The position numbers and the translations under genes are program-made. A stretch of DNA of 64,000 nucleotides from the NCBI RefSeq assembly GCF_019649055.1, contig NW_026570495.1:1-64000 (forward strand). Reading direction: 5' to 3'. Shown here in pieces: positions 25,292 to 37,081 of this stretch. The notes under the pieces are model-generated. The model saw only the letters and a program-made list of their open reading frames with translations, did not search any database and had not been told where the DNA came from. The DNA comes from Paramacrobiotus metropolitanus. Lineage: Eukaryota > Tardigrada > Eutardigrada > Parachela > Macrobiotidae. The number at the start of each line of letters is the position of its first letter. Position 1 is the first letter of the stretch.

Positions 25292-25724
25292 TTAAGGGAT
25301 TTGGCCCGGTACATAGCATCAAACTCGTATGTACATCCAGGGGAACTTTCACTGTCGCGCCACTGTTCTAGCATGTTTTTAAAATTTTAAAGTGATTTTC
25401 AAAAATTCACTTCAAAATTTTAAAAACCGAAAAGAATCGTGGAAGTCTGGATCCGTGTAAGAACGATCTTCATGGTTATGCGCATTTACGTGCAAAATTT
25501 GAAAAGGGATGGATCCATGCATTTAAACTTTTTGGAATTTTCTAACAGCCGTAACTCCCGAACTGGATGTTGCGCTCAAAAATGGATTTCACGCCTATGT
25601 ATACAAATCTTCTGGCTACACAATGTCAAAAAGCAACTCAAAAAAGTGTTTGGAAGTGCGCGGAAGCGATTATTCCCGCGTATGTACACGAAATTGGTGC
25701 TTTGTACCGGGCCAAATCCCTTAA
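25292..25724. mobile_element. MITE with TTAA ends
   Basis: 433 bp bounded by TTAA on both sides. Inverted termini start GGGATTTGGCCCGGTACA on the left and end TGTACCGGGCCAAATCCC on the right. TTAA target sites are typical of piggyBac and Kolobok groups. No transposase frame. Related copies lie at about 34.23-34.67 kb and 56.93-57.26 kb. Confidence 0.7.
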
Positions 25725-25919
25725 CATTTTTTTCTACCTGCAACGAGGTTTACAAAACTAAATGCCGCTTGCGAGACAATTATAGTGCTGGTAACGTAAT
25801 GAAACCAATAAATGCAGCAACAGCAGCATTTTTATGATCACAATAATTTAAATCAGTAGTGCTTGCCTCGATGCAATTTCTAGAAATTAAAAATGCAACA
25901 GCAAGACGGAAATAGTGAG

Positions 25920-26105
25920 TAATCAATAACTGACTACGGAGAAAAGCATCGTGGGATGCCATGGTTTTTATGGGATGTACGATTGAATTTGTGCACGCAT
26001 AACCACAAAATAACGAGGTGCGCTGTCTACTCCTACTGTATACGTGAATAACGCTAACAGTTAATTATTAGGACAAAAGCGGCCACGGTGTAATTAGGTA
26101 TATTT
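25920..26105 (+). promoter_or_regulatory. orphan copy of the A-type upstream block
   Basis: Homologous to blocks just upstream of A2 (56575-56770) and A3 (62235-62400): GAGGTGCGCTGT, TGAATAACG, then AGCGGCCACGGTGTAATTAG matching GGCGGCCGCGGTATAATTA upstream of A3. No A-type exon follows here. The next A gene (A1) starts 10 kb downstream beyond transposons, so this may be its displaced promoter or the relic of a lost copy. Confidence 0.5.
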
Positions 26106-26899
26106 TCGCGTAGCATGAAAGAGTAATCCCGAAACTATCTCTGTGACTACACGGCGTTATTTAAAAGCCGGAGCATATGTTATTGCTCACGATCTTCCGT
26201 GTAGACCATATTGTTAGTACTAACATCAGTGAGTCTACTCGCGGCAACACACGGGTCAGAACACCTGCCATGCAGTATACATTGCAACGAAATATCAAGG
26301 AAATATCAAGGAAATAGATCTATATTATGATCTGCCACCCCGTGGAACTTGGCTAGAAAAAACCGCTGAACAAATTAAAAAACCGATTTCACCATTAAAC
26401 TCTGCATGTTCCAAAAGGGTTGCACATGCATTTTGTTTTCAAAAATATCTGCCCTGAGACCATCGCTCGGATGCCGGCACCGGTGCAGGCATGAGTTCAA
26501 GGTGACCTTGAAAGATCCTTTAAAAAACGTTGCGTGGAGAAATTATTAGTATTTAAAAATGCAGTAAAACCTGTGACTTTGAACACTCGCGTAAATTGAA
26601 CACTGGTATACATTGAATGGGCATTACGGAACCGGCGCGTCTCGTAGACTGCGATTGCGATTGCTGCTCACTTGCGATTGCTGCTCTGAGCTGGCTGGTC
26701 AAGTTGCTTGTAAAAGTCCACCTTTGCTAGCGGATGTGTTATTAAACTGGTGCTTTGCGAAAGCTGCCGTGATCCATCTCTTAAACTACGGAACCTTTGT
26801 TTTGCCACCAACAACAACACCGGATTATTGTTTTTGTTTAAAACCACCATGTCAACCCACCAATCATTCAATCCGGCAGGAAGAACGACTTAGGCAACA

Positions 26900-29304
26900 T
26901 CTGCATGACGTGGTATGCGGTAACGTGCAAATCGATATTAAAACTATAATATCTTCTAATACCTCTCGTCTGAAAATACTTCCTCCGAACTGGTATAAGT
27001 TGCATCATACCGCACCGGTCCGTTTTCATTCTTTTCTTGGTGATTTTTGCAATCAACTCATTTCTGCATGCGATTTACGTGTCTGGGCCGCACATGAATG
27101 CCTCGAGATTTTTTCATGGGGATTAGCGCAGTATGCATTACTAGTACTGCAATGCAGACAGTCACAAGGGAAGTTTTTAGTAAAAAACTGTAAATTTGCA
27201 GTACCAGCTGCGTTGATCAAGGAAAGGAGAAAGTGTGTACCGAAATAAATAAACTGAAACGAAATAAGCGCAGGATGGGGTCAGCTGATAGGGAGTTTTT
27301 ATTATCATATGCGGAAAGACTGCAGTATCTGAAGACTATCCGGAAAACTTTGTCAGCCAAAATCACGCAGCTGAGGTTTAATGCCGAGCGTAAGGAAAAC
27401 GATAGCTGGCGGAAACGAATGTGGAATTTTATTGACGTAAATTTAAAAGCTTCCAGCCGATGCTCCTTCATGCCCTTAAAATGTCCGATATCGAAGAATA
27501 CTTTACCAATGTTTGTAACCCGCAAAATCTCCTCCTCTAAATTTTTCTTGGGTGAATAAGTTAAACTAAACTTATAACCACCGCCTTTGATAATTCGCCT
27601 ATTTTCCTCCGATATCAAAACATTTTGGCACAGAATGACGCAGCTGCCGGGTCAGGATTGGATGGCATTAATTATTTTTGAAACCGTATCCGGCTGTACA
27701 TACATTCTTAGCTAATATGTTTAACCGATTATTGTCTACCGGTACGACGTGCAGTTCATGGCAGGTGGGTAAGACGGTGCTGTTATTTAAAAAGGGGGAC
27801 AGCTCTGATCCAGATTATCGGCCGATCACGCTGACCAGCTGTATCGGCAAAGTTTTCATTCAGTAATTTCGAAAAGATTGATGTCCTATTGCGTAAAAAA
27901 ACAAAATAATCAACACGGATATTCAAAAGGATTTATCGAGGCGACCAACGGGTGTGGAGAACATTCTTTAAAATTGCTCAAACTGATTGAGCAACAGCGT
28001 TCGAAGAAACGCGCTATGCATGTTGCATGGCTGGACGTAGCTAATGCATACGGCTCCGTGCGTAAGGACGTTCTTTTAGCGGCGTTACGCAGATATAATG
28101 TCCCTGAATATTTGATCAGTTACATTAATAATTATTACACGGGGATTGGCGATTAAAGTCTATCATAACGATACGTTTTCTGAGCGTATCCCTTTCAATG
28201 TCGGACTGTTCCAGGGTGATACTATGAGTTGTTCGCTGTACCTTATTGCATCTAATTGTGTAATTGAGTTTTTGAAGAAAATCAAAAACGTGGAATTGCG
28301 TTTGATAGCGTTCCAGAGAAAAAATAGTTTCGCCTGCATTCGCCAATGATTTGACGCTTGTTACTAACAATAATGCCAGCATGAAGAGACTGCTACGTGA
28401 AGTTAATGTGCGTATGAAGTCCGTCGGGTTGCATTTAAATGCCAGCAAATGCCGCTGTTTTTCACTTTCTAAGGGACTTTCGTCTGATACTACTTTCGAA
28501 ATTAATGGGGAGAGCATTTCAAATATCTCTAACGATCCTATGAAATTTCTGGGTGTTCATATTTTTAATAAAAATCAATCGGTTAACAGTGGAAATTTGA
28601 TTTTTTCGAGCCTGGATGCATTGTTAAAGAAAGTCGACCACCCTAACTTGCGCAGCGTTTTTAAGGTACGAATCTACAATGAATACGTTATGTCATGCAT
28701 GCGATTTGTCTTGACAATGCACGATCTTAGCTTATCTACTGTTAACTCGCTCGAAGCACTTGTTAATAAAAATGGTTAAATTTGACTGTTTCTGCTAATT
28801 GTGATTTCTTTTACGTGAACGAGGGATTAAACCTCAAGTCGGTAAAATCTGTGTATCTGCAAGCACATGCAGCTTTCATCGCTGACGCGATATGCTCTGC
28901 AGATGTTGTTGTTGCAGTAATGGATGGGGAGGGTGTTAGCGCAGCTTGTGCTAATGATTCTGTTGTTGTGGACATTGTGCAGTCCACGGTCGAAGCCGGC
29001 AGGCAATCGGGGTCTAATAAATCGGCAATTAAGAGCCTGGTGAATAAGAAAGTGAGGCAGCATGTGTCCGCTTCTAAAGAAAACCGCATCGACTCATTAA
29101 TTCAGCAGGGAGCGTGGCGGGAAATCGCAAAGGCACAGATAGTTGATGCTCCTTGGAAATCCATTTTGTATGATCTTTCTGAGAACATCGTTTCCTTTAT
29201 GATCGAATCGGCTCTGAATATTTCTCCCTCTTTTACCAATTTACTAAAGTGGGGACAAATGGTGTCAGCCAAGTGTGATTTGTGTGGGGCCGATAAAGGA
29301 TCTC
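26900..29304 (+). pseudogene. R2-like (RLE-class) LINE, reverse transcriptase part, decayed
   Basis: Reverse transcriptase pieces in order across at least six frame changes: a linker with SDIEEYFTNVCNPQN (27.48 kb), VLLFKKGDSSDPDYRPI (27.78 kb), a GFIEATNGCGEHS segment, motif A AWLDVANAYGSV (28.03 kb), motif B GLFQGDTMSCSLYLI (28.21 kb), motif C AFANDLTLV (28.34 kb; the first catalytic Asp is Asn), GLHLNASKCRCFSLSKG and MKFLGVHI (28.54 kb), then a C-terminal finger beginning CDLCGADKG (29.28 kb). Phrases such as WLDxxNAYGSV and the later endonuclease place it with R2/HERO/NeSL-type LINEs. The N-terminal part (26.6-27.25 kb) has no motif I recognise. The element is dead and split by the insertion at 29305. 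Confidence 0.8.
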
Positions 29305-29639
29305 GGTAAAGAATGAGATCAGTAACCCCGTATAGGTAGCGTACGTAATTTGCGTACGCAATTTAAAAGCACAACTTGCATTAGCTGCAGTGCATCTCTT
29401 GAGAGCTAATCTGGGTTTATCTGTAATTACGCAGTAGCGTGAAGGAGTCTTTCACTTTATACTCAGCCATTAAGAAAGATGTCAATGCCTGACGGCAGGT
29501 TTGGCGCTTGCTTGTTGCACGAGATGAGTTTTTTTAATATGAAGTCAACTGTTGAGATGAGTTCGGCAGTCAGACCTTAAATTAATCAAGACTCGGCAGC
29601 ATTTGCACAGTCCGTCAAGGCTGCTGTCAAAGTTTCTTC

Positions 29640-31200
29640 AGGTATGCCAGGTATGATTTTTCCATATTCGCAGCATACGCACAGATATGCCGGCTTTGAT
29701 TTTCCCATATTCGCAGCATTCGTAGGTTTCGCCAAGGGTGCTTTAAAGGCCAAGCAAAGTAAGCCTAGCCAAAGACATACCGGTTCTGATTTTTTCATAT
29801 TCGCAGTATTCGCAGCGTTCGCCAAGGGTGGCCTAAAGTTCAACCAAAGTAAGCCTAACTAAAAACATGCTAGGTCTGATTTTTCCATATTCGCAGCATT
29901 CGCAGCGTTCGCCAAGGGTGGCCTAAAGGTCAACCAAAGCAAACCTAACTAAAAACATGCCAGGTCTGATTTTCCCATATTCGCAGCATTCGCAGCGTTC
30001 GCCAAGGGTGCTTTAAAGGTCAACCAAAGTAAGCCTAACCAAAGACATGCCGGTTCTGATTTTTCCATATTCGCAGCATTCGCAGCGTTCGCCAAGGGTG
30101 CTTCAAAGGTCAACCAAAGTAAGCCTAACCAAAGACATGCCGGTTCTGATTTTTCCATATTCGCAGCATTCGCAGCGTTCGCCAAGGGTGCTTTAAAGGT
30201 CAACCAAAGTAAGCCTAACCAAAGACATGCCGGTTCTGATTTTTCCATATTCGCAGCAATCGCAGCGTTCGCCAGTGCTACTTTAAATGGCAGCTTACGT
30301 TAGCCTAGCCAAAGACATACCGGGTCTGATTTTCCCATATGCGCTGTTTTTCCCAAGGTTGCCTGAAAGGTCAAGCAAAGTAAGCCTAACCAAGGACATT
30401 TCCGGTTCTTACTTTCCCATGTTCGCAGCATTCATTGCGTTCACCGAAGGTACTTTAAATGTCAACCAAAGTAGCCTAGCCAAAGACATGCCAGGTCTGA
30501 TTTTCCCATATTCGCAGCATTGTCAGCATCAACCAAAATAACACTAACCAATGACTTGCCGGAAAATCACACCTGCAAGGTCTGGTTTTCCCATATTCGC
30601 AGCGTTCGCAGTGTTCTCCAAGGTTCCTGCTCATTTCAGTCTAAGTAAGTCTAACCATTTGTATGCCGGTTCTGATTTTCCCATATTCGCAGCGTTCGCA
30701 GTGTTCGCAGGGGTTGCTGCTAAGGTCAGTCTAAATAAGGCTAACCGCCCCGCAGCGTTCGCCAAGGGTGCTTTAAAAGTCAACCAAAGTAAGCCTAGCC
30801 AAAGACATGCCGGTTCTGATTTTCCCATATTCGTAGCGTTCGCCAAAAGTGTTTTAAAATTTCAACCAAAGCAAGCCTAGCCAAAGACATGCCGGCTCTG
30901 ATTTTCCAAAATTCGCAGCATTCGCAGTGTTCGCAGTGTTTGCCAACGTTCCTGCTGAGGTTATGCTAAATAAGCCTAACCATTAGTGTGCCGGTTCTGG
31001 TTTTCCTATGTTCGCAGTGTTCGCAGTGTTCGCCAAGGTTGCTGCTAATGTCATTCTAAATAAGCCTAACCATTGTTATGTCGGTTCTGATTTTCCATAT
31101 TCGCAGCATTCGCAGCGTTCGCAGTGTTTGCCGACGTTCCTGCTGAGGTTGTGTTAAATAAGCCTAACCATTAGTATACCGGTTCTGGTATTCCTGTATT
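29640..31200. repeat. 90-bp minisatellite
   Basis: About 16 imperfect tandem units with phrases such as CCATATTCGCAGCATTCGCA, GCGTTCGCCAAGGGTG and CAACCAAAGTAAGCCTAACC. The best-conserved units (29.95-30.25 kb) repeat every 90 bases, hence the 30-residue periodic open frames on both strands. A stray unit fragment lies near 32.53 kb. Confidence 0.85.
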
Positions 31201-32196
31201 GGCGACATTCGGTCAGCTCGCTAAGGAAGCGGTTTAAGTCGATCTTCATATTCTGTTCCTGTTTTATGTAATCTTGTTATTAGCATTATGTATGCCAAGG
31301 GTTCTGTCTATGACACGAGTTGATTATTACGTAAGTCTGTTTTAGTATTTGCTGACTACCTTTAGCCCTTGTAACAACAGCACGACAAGGTTTTTAACCC
31401 CGGATTGAATACTTAATGGAAATCCTGACCACACGCCAATAAAATGCAATTAAAAATATTAATTAAGTTTATTCAATCTTTATAAGGTTTTGGCTTGGCC
31501 CCCACTTGGCCCTCTCTTCTTATGCGACAAGTCAGTAACACTGCCTCGTACTGTTAATTCAGTTACTATAATATAAATTAGTTATGTGTACATTCCAAGC
31601 TGTAAAAAAATGTTAAGGTATCCTGGATACACTTTAACCTTTAGCATGAACTTGGCGAATCTTGCGAACACATGCGAATATTAAAATTGGGATTCGGACC
31701 CAGACTGATGCGATGCAATTAGATTTTGCGTACATAGTAGAAGCTTAACAATGTACAACAGTATTTACTGCGGCCGTAAATAAGTACTGTACTCCGATAA
31801 TATCAAGAGCGTAATACCGATTCCCAAAATTTAATGCAAGCGTGAGAGCAGCCAACACTAATAATTGATCTTGATGTAGAAGGTTGTAATCAAAAAAATT
31901 AAAGACACTGGAATGATCATACAAATTATATCCTAACCCTTAACATAAGCCTCGTTGTACGGTATGTGTACTAGTAGCAGAGTTCAAAAGTACGCGGTGG
32001 TGCTATGAATAAATTTCTTTGCAACAATTCTTTTATACGGCGAAAGAGTAACGGTATAACGATCAAGTTCACGTCTGTTGTGTAAATGCGATAGGAAGAA
32101 TTACAAGTGTGCTAAGCTTGGTGTCGCATACAGTATTCCCTATCATGGTGTGGCTAGGCATCGACGACGCCGATTTATTGAAGTCATAACATATAC

Positions 32197-32320
32197 TCAC
32201 GTAAGGCCGCCCACCTAAGGCACCAATTGCGATCAAGGATTTAGCTATACTTATAGATGATAATAAATACTTACGTAAGGCCGCCCCTAAGGCACCAATT
32301 GCGATCAAGGATTTACTAAA
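32197..32320. repeat. two-copy tandem repeat of about 75 bp
   Basis: TACGTAAGGCCGCCC followed by TAAGGCACCAATTGCGATCA occurs twice, about 75 bases apart, inside the nested element. Confidence 0.7.
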
Positions 32321-32686
32321 CTAATAGATATTTGCGTATGCTGCCGTTGGAGTTTTAGCTATCACCAAAGCCGCCGTCTCATCAACTCCTCGGCATTTCC
32401 ATAGAATTTGCATAGTTCGTAAGTAATCCACATTCATGAAGTCTGCCATGACCGCCATTACATTAATGATGCAGTAGTACAGACAAACAATACTGGCAGT
32501 CTGGCACCAACATATATGCCAGCCTCGTTTCCCAATATTCGCAGCGTTCGCCAAGGGCGGAACCGGGGTCAACTGCATTGCATCATTAATTAATTAGTGC
32601 AAACGTTCGTTAATAAGTGAGTGCTGTAGGCTACGCAAAAATACGTACGCTTGCACAATGAGGGGTTACTGATCTCATATGGAGCC

Positions 32687-33296
32687 AGGATCTCTGTGTC
32701 ACATAATTAATAGCTGTCCGGTATCGCTTAATAGCCACAGATACACTTGGCGGCATAATAGCGTCTTACAAGCTATCTTTCTCTCTTTGACCGGTGTGGC
32801 TGATAAAACTAAATGGGAAGTTCTATGTGATCTCAATCCTAACAGCTATGAGACTCATGTTAGTACTGTCCCTGTTGATGTCTTCCCTACTTCCCTTTCT
32901 CCTGACTTGTGTTGTATTAACCGCCGGGAGAAGCGTCTTATTTTAGCGGAGCTGACCATTCCCTTTGAGACCGTACATGGATTCGCCAATGCCGAGGCAC
33001 GGAAACACACGCGTTACACCCCGCTGGTACAACAACTAACCGGCGCCGGCTGGCAGGCGGACTACTACCACCTCGCAATAGGTTCAACGGGAATGGTCGC
33101 ACGTGACGCCATGATCAGTATGGACAAAATAGCCAACACCATCCGGCCGGTTACCGCCTTACCGCAATCGAAGTCGCTGTTTAAAAACTTAATGACTATT
33201 GCTGTGTCTTGCTCATATGTTTTTTTTTTGAATAAATCTAACAAGGACTGGATAGTACCAGGCCCAAGTAATTTGTTCAATGTTCATGCACGCTAG
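32687..33296 (+). pseudogene. LINE C terminus: zinc finger and restriction-like endonuclease
   Basis: Continuation of the LINE interrupted at 29304. It holds the second half of the CCHC finger (LCHIINSC), RYTWRHNSVL, and an RLE-like block KRLILAELTIPFETVHGFA with downstream ARKHTRYTPLVQQL, ending NLFNVHAR and a stop. This frame is open over about 200 codons. The RLE cleaves the target DNA in R2-class elements; here it is part of a dead copy. The 3' UTR extends to roughly 33.45 kb. Confidence 0.75.
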
Positions 33297-34229
33297 TCGT
33301 TCTTCCTCGCCGGTCGTCCTCAGCACGGTCGACAATGATGCTGTTTCAGATTAGTGTCCGATCTCATGTTTTCCGATTATTGTTGTTGTGGCAATCTGTT
33401 CCGTTACACTTTACCTTATTGCGATTGTAATAAAATAAGACTGTACAGTTGTAAGAAAGAACAGGCCAGATTTTCAGTTTAGTCTCTCCATGCTTTCCCT
33501 TTTACTCCATTTTGTTTTGAGAATTTCGTTGAAAATTTCACGAAATTAAAATTAAATTTAATGCTGCTGGAGGTTTTGGGTTTTAATGCCGGGAGACTAA
33601 GCGACAGTAAGGCGAAAGAAGAAAGCATATAAGTACGAAATATATGAACATAAGTAATTATTACTGTCCTGTTCTTTCACGCAACTATAAGAATAGTGTT
33701 CTGGCAGTAATTCCAGGACCTGCGCGCCTGGGTAGGGACTGAATCGCAATAAAGGTTGTATTTTTTCACAGGGGGGACCTCGCGTATATTAAACATCTCT
33801 CTAAAGTGAACATTGAACAAGTTACCTGGAACGGATCTAATAATTTACTAATATTTAGTCCTTTCAAAAATAAACAAAGCGCCAGAATCTGGTTTGGGAG
33901 CGAAAAAACACAAAAAAATTGCGTTTAACGGACCAAAGTTCAGCAGCCATTTGCTTGTTACAACTTAAACACAACACGATTTTTGATTTGTTATGCGCGA
34001 AAATCCGTATAAAGGGCTTGCTAACGCGGCTGTCCACCTTGAGGCGGCGCCCGTTGAGCGTTCGCCCTCAGAAGCAGGAACCACTGCCCACAGGGGCGAC
34101 CCCCTGGGGGCAGCTGTTCTGTACATTGAACAGGCGTCTACATTGAACGAAAAATTTGGATCAGCAGGTGTTCAAAGTACGCAGGTTTTACTGTACAGAG
34201 TAGTGAAGAACAAAACTGAATTTTGTCAG

Positions 34230-34675
34230 TCTTCTTCAACCCGACTTCAAGACCGATATTCTTCAAATTTTGCATGTAAACGCACATACAAATAAAGATC
34301 GTTTTGACATCGAACCAGAGTGGTTGGAAAAAATGGTGCAGAGTGGGTTCGGTGTAAAAACTATCATTATAATAATATGGATATACGAAGATTAGAAGAG
34401 GATTTGATATATAATGAGACTTTAGGTACACCTGAAACATCTAAACGTTTTGGAATTTTGATTCACCCATAACTTTCCAACCGGATGTTGTGCGCGCAAA
34501 CGGATTTCACGCCTTTGTATACGGCGGTATACCCATCTTTTGGACAAAATACGAGTATCATAAAGTAATGCGAAATAGTGATCTGGAGTGCGCGACAGCG
34601 AAAGTTCCCGCGGTTTTACACGAATTTGGTGCCACGTACCGGGCCCAGTCCCTTAAACATGTCATTTAAAGCAGT
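34230..34675. repeat. TTAA-type MITE copy, one clear end
   Basis: The right end (GTACCGGGCCCAGTCCCTTAA) and much of the interior match the elements at 25.3 kb and 57 kb. The opposite end is not clear. Confidence 0.5.
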
Positions 34676-34689
34676 TAGTAAGAGAACCC

Positions 34690-36000
34690 GCCTTACGTGA
34701 AAATCAGCAAATCCAGTGACCGAACTGATTGAATGACCGAACTACCACCACTGTTCAGTGAAACGAGCTCTCTAGGGGAGTGAGTGACGGATTACTACCA
34801 CTATCCAGTTATCAGTTCGCTAGGTGATTGAGTGACCGAACTACTCCTGTCCCAAGAAAAGAGCCGCCTAAGCGAGCGAGTGACCAATTGCACGAAAGCG
34901 ATAAATTTTTTAAAAAATTTTAATAAATTTACAGTTTATTTTTGGGCCATTCAATTTCACCGAAATTATAAAATGTTTACCTAATCAAAATCATTTGAAT
35001 AAACTGGCAGCGGAGTGTGCACCACAAAAAACGCGGAGACGAATCCGTAGCTGTTTCGAAGAAAGAAATGAAGATCTTAAGAAGTCCTGCTCAGTTCTAA
35101 TAGAGCACTTGAGCTGTCGAGTGAACAGAACCGCGCAAAGGGTCACACTATCCACTGACCAAACATTCCCAATACCGGGAAGCCTTTGTGACCGCATGTT
35201 GACGGTAGTCACAGGACCTGGAGTTAGTGTTAGTGATTTTCAGTTCAGATAAGATCGGAACCGTTACTACTGCCCAGCTCATGCAGTGATAACACTAGCA
35301 CTGTAGCTGACGCCCTGTCGATGATTAGACCCGTGTAAAGGCTCACTCGCCTATCCACCTACAAAGTCTACCGAAAAAAGGAAACGGTCGCCATTGTACA
35401 AAATCAAAAATTTTACTACTGCCCTTTGATCAATACTATACCATACCAGTGTCCACCAACAGCCCATACCAATATTTAGGGATCACTGATCAGGGCTGCT
35501 GAGTGAACGGACTTACAGTATACACGACCTGCTGTTAATACCACTGTTCGAAAATTAGGTCCATGTGATCACTGTCGCTCGTTATTACTGTGGATCGACC
35601 GGCGTTCAGTGCTGCCAACTGAACCGAAGTATTAAAAGATTTACACAGGTCTAGCCCACTGAATAATGAGGCAAGACCAATTTTATTCCACGATCAAAAA
35701 TTATTATGTTCTTAACAATTAGCGGAACAGTTACTAAGATATTTAGCACCGCTCCTAGATTATAGTGGTGCTACTAAAAATTTTGTATTACAGTAAGTCA
35801 TGAACCGATCAGCTATTAATGTTTCATGATTAGTGTAGGCTACGAACCGAAGACAATGCGTAATCCTAAAAACGTTCAGTAAACGAGGCGAAGCCGAAGC
35901 CGTTTCTTAACAAGAAACAAACTTGAAAAATAAATAAATCTACAACAACCATTGTTATTCAAGAAATTGAGTGTGGACCACAAGAGCATCTGAGGCGAAG
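34690..36000. repeat. complex short-period repeat region upstream of A1
   Basis: Imperfect repeats of GAGTGACCGAACT at spacings of about 50-60 bases in 34.70-34.90 kb, and two copies of GAGGCGAAGCCGAAG near 35.88 and 35.99 kb. No coding signal. It could be a decayed non-autonomous element. Confidence 0.35.
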
Positions 36001-36070
36001 CCGAAGATGACTCTTGTACTACATATCTATATTATATTATTCTGCAAACGATTTTCTGACTGTCTGGGCA

Positions 36071-37081
36071 ATGCATCGACGTGATTTTCACTGCCATTTC
36101 CAATATCAGTTTGTAAGAAGCGGTACTATTGTCGGTGTGGGAGTTCTCAGCATCGTGGCGGGACTGACCGCAGTGTTCCTGAACGCTTTTGCCCCTGGGA
36201 GTGAGTATTGTTCTCATAGTATTTTGCTGTTCATATCATGTGCACGTTCGGCTTGTGAAATATTGTAAACTTTTTCTTGAACGCAGACTGTTGCATTATA
36301 TCTGTACCTTTAAGCAACAAACAGTCGCATTTGTGTATGCTATAGTAAAGTATTTAATAGTGCATGTACTTAATACGTGTACCGTACTGTGCAATATGTA
36401 TCAGCTTATGCACTGTATAATATATATTATGTACACCAACTATCTTTCTACCGGTATGCAGTCCCGAAGTCACTAATTTCTGTACGTTTGAGTTTTGTGC
36501 TTAGGATTTTGCACTGCATATATTAAAAACCAATTCAGCGCCCTGTATTACTATTGTATTCTTCGCCAACAAACCACTGGGTTCATTACTTCATCGTAGT
36601 GCTGTGGTCCTTGCCACACTCCATTTATTTGCTGCTCCAGTCCACGAACATGATGACCGCATCCGGTATGGTCTGCACCGGCTGCTGTGTGTTATACGGG
36701 CCGTTCAGCCGACGCTCGTATATCGTTACCATTGTAACAGCTGTTATGACCACGAGCTATGGCGCGTTCCTTTTGATGCAATTCACTGCCGGCGGCAACT
36801 GTGCTACTATGATGCTGTTGGTGACACGTTATCAGAACACCCCAAATTGCGATTTCTTCTGCAGTGACGACCTCTCGATCGCCATAAGCAGTGTTTCCGT
36901 GATTGTACAGTACATACAATGGATCCACTTTTTCATGGGGGCCACGTGGGTGATTGCCTGCTGGTCCAGTCTTCCTGATCGGTCTGCTGCGTCATGGCAA
37001 TATTCCCGAATGAAGACGGACGATCAGGAGAACGAGGACGAAATTGCGCTCCTTCAAAATGACGAGCATAACGATCATTAA
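36071..37081 (+). CDS. A1: A-type tetraspan membrane protein
   Basis: Family not recognised. Exon 1 36071-36200 (ATG, MHRRDFHCHFQY; helix 1 LSIVAGLTAVFLNAF) ends phase 1 at GGGA|GTGAGT. Exon 2 36600-37081 follows the TCGTAG acceptor. Helices 2-4: IYLLLQSTNMMTASGMVCTG, YIVTIVTAVMTTSYGAFLLM and VIVQYIQWIHFFMGATWVIA. Conserved with A3: LWSLPHSI, AGGNCA.MM, CxxxCxDDL, GATW, then a cytosolic acidic tail (RMKTDDQENEDEIALLQ). About 203 residues. The loop between helices 3 and 4 has three Cys, probably disulphide-bonded. It heads the tandem array. The upstream block expected of A genes is missing nearby and may be the one at 26 kb. Confidence 0.65.

Larger units (their letters stand above)
29305..32686. 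mobile_element. 3.4-kb non-autonomous element nested in the LINE, 8-bp TSD
   Basis: Flanked by AGGATCTC at 29297-29304 and 32687-32694. Removing the insert and one repeat restores the LINE reading ADKG-S-LCHIINSC. Termini are inverted: both ends begin GG and share ATGAGATCAGTAACCCC at the same offset, followed by a partly conserved GCGTACGTA segment. There is no transposase gene; about half the insert is a 90-bp minisatellite. An 8-bp TSD occurs in hAT, P and Merlin groups, but the ends do not match one I know, so the class is open. Confidence 0.8.
26562..34193. mobile_element. pogo/Tigger-like terminal repeats enclosing a nested LINE
   Basis: The left end (from 26562) begins CAGTAAAACCTG followed by ACTTTGAACAC. 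The right end (to 34193) is its inverted complement, with TA immediately outside. Several ATTGAAC motifs follow inside both ends. No transposase is recognised inside; the interior is the LINE and later insertions. The pairing is inferred, because the left flank shows TG rather than TA. Confidence 0.4.

Noticed and set aside
29586-30880. Periodic open frames on both strands in the 90-bp repeat region
   Set aside because: The period is a multiple of three, so open frames are a by-product of tandem repetition; no splice or start support and no domain.
29640-31200. Possible CRISPR array
   Set aside because: Units are contiguous 90-bp tandem repeats without unique spacers, in animal nuclear DNA.
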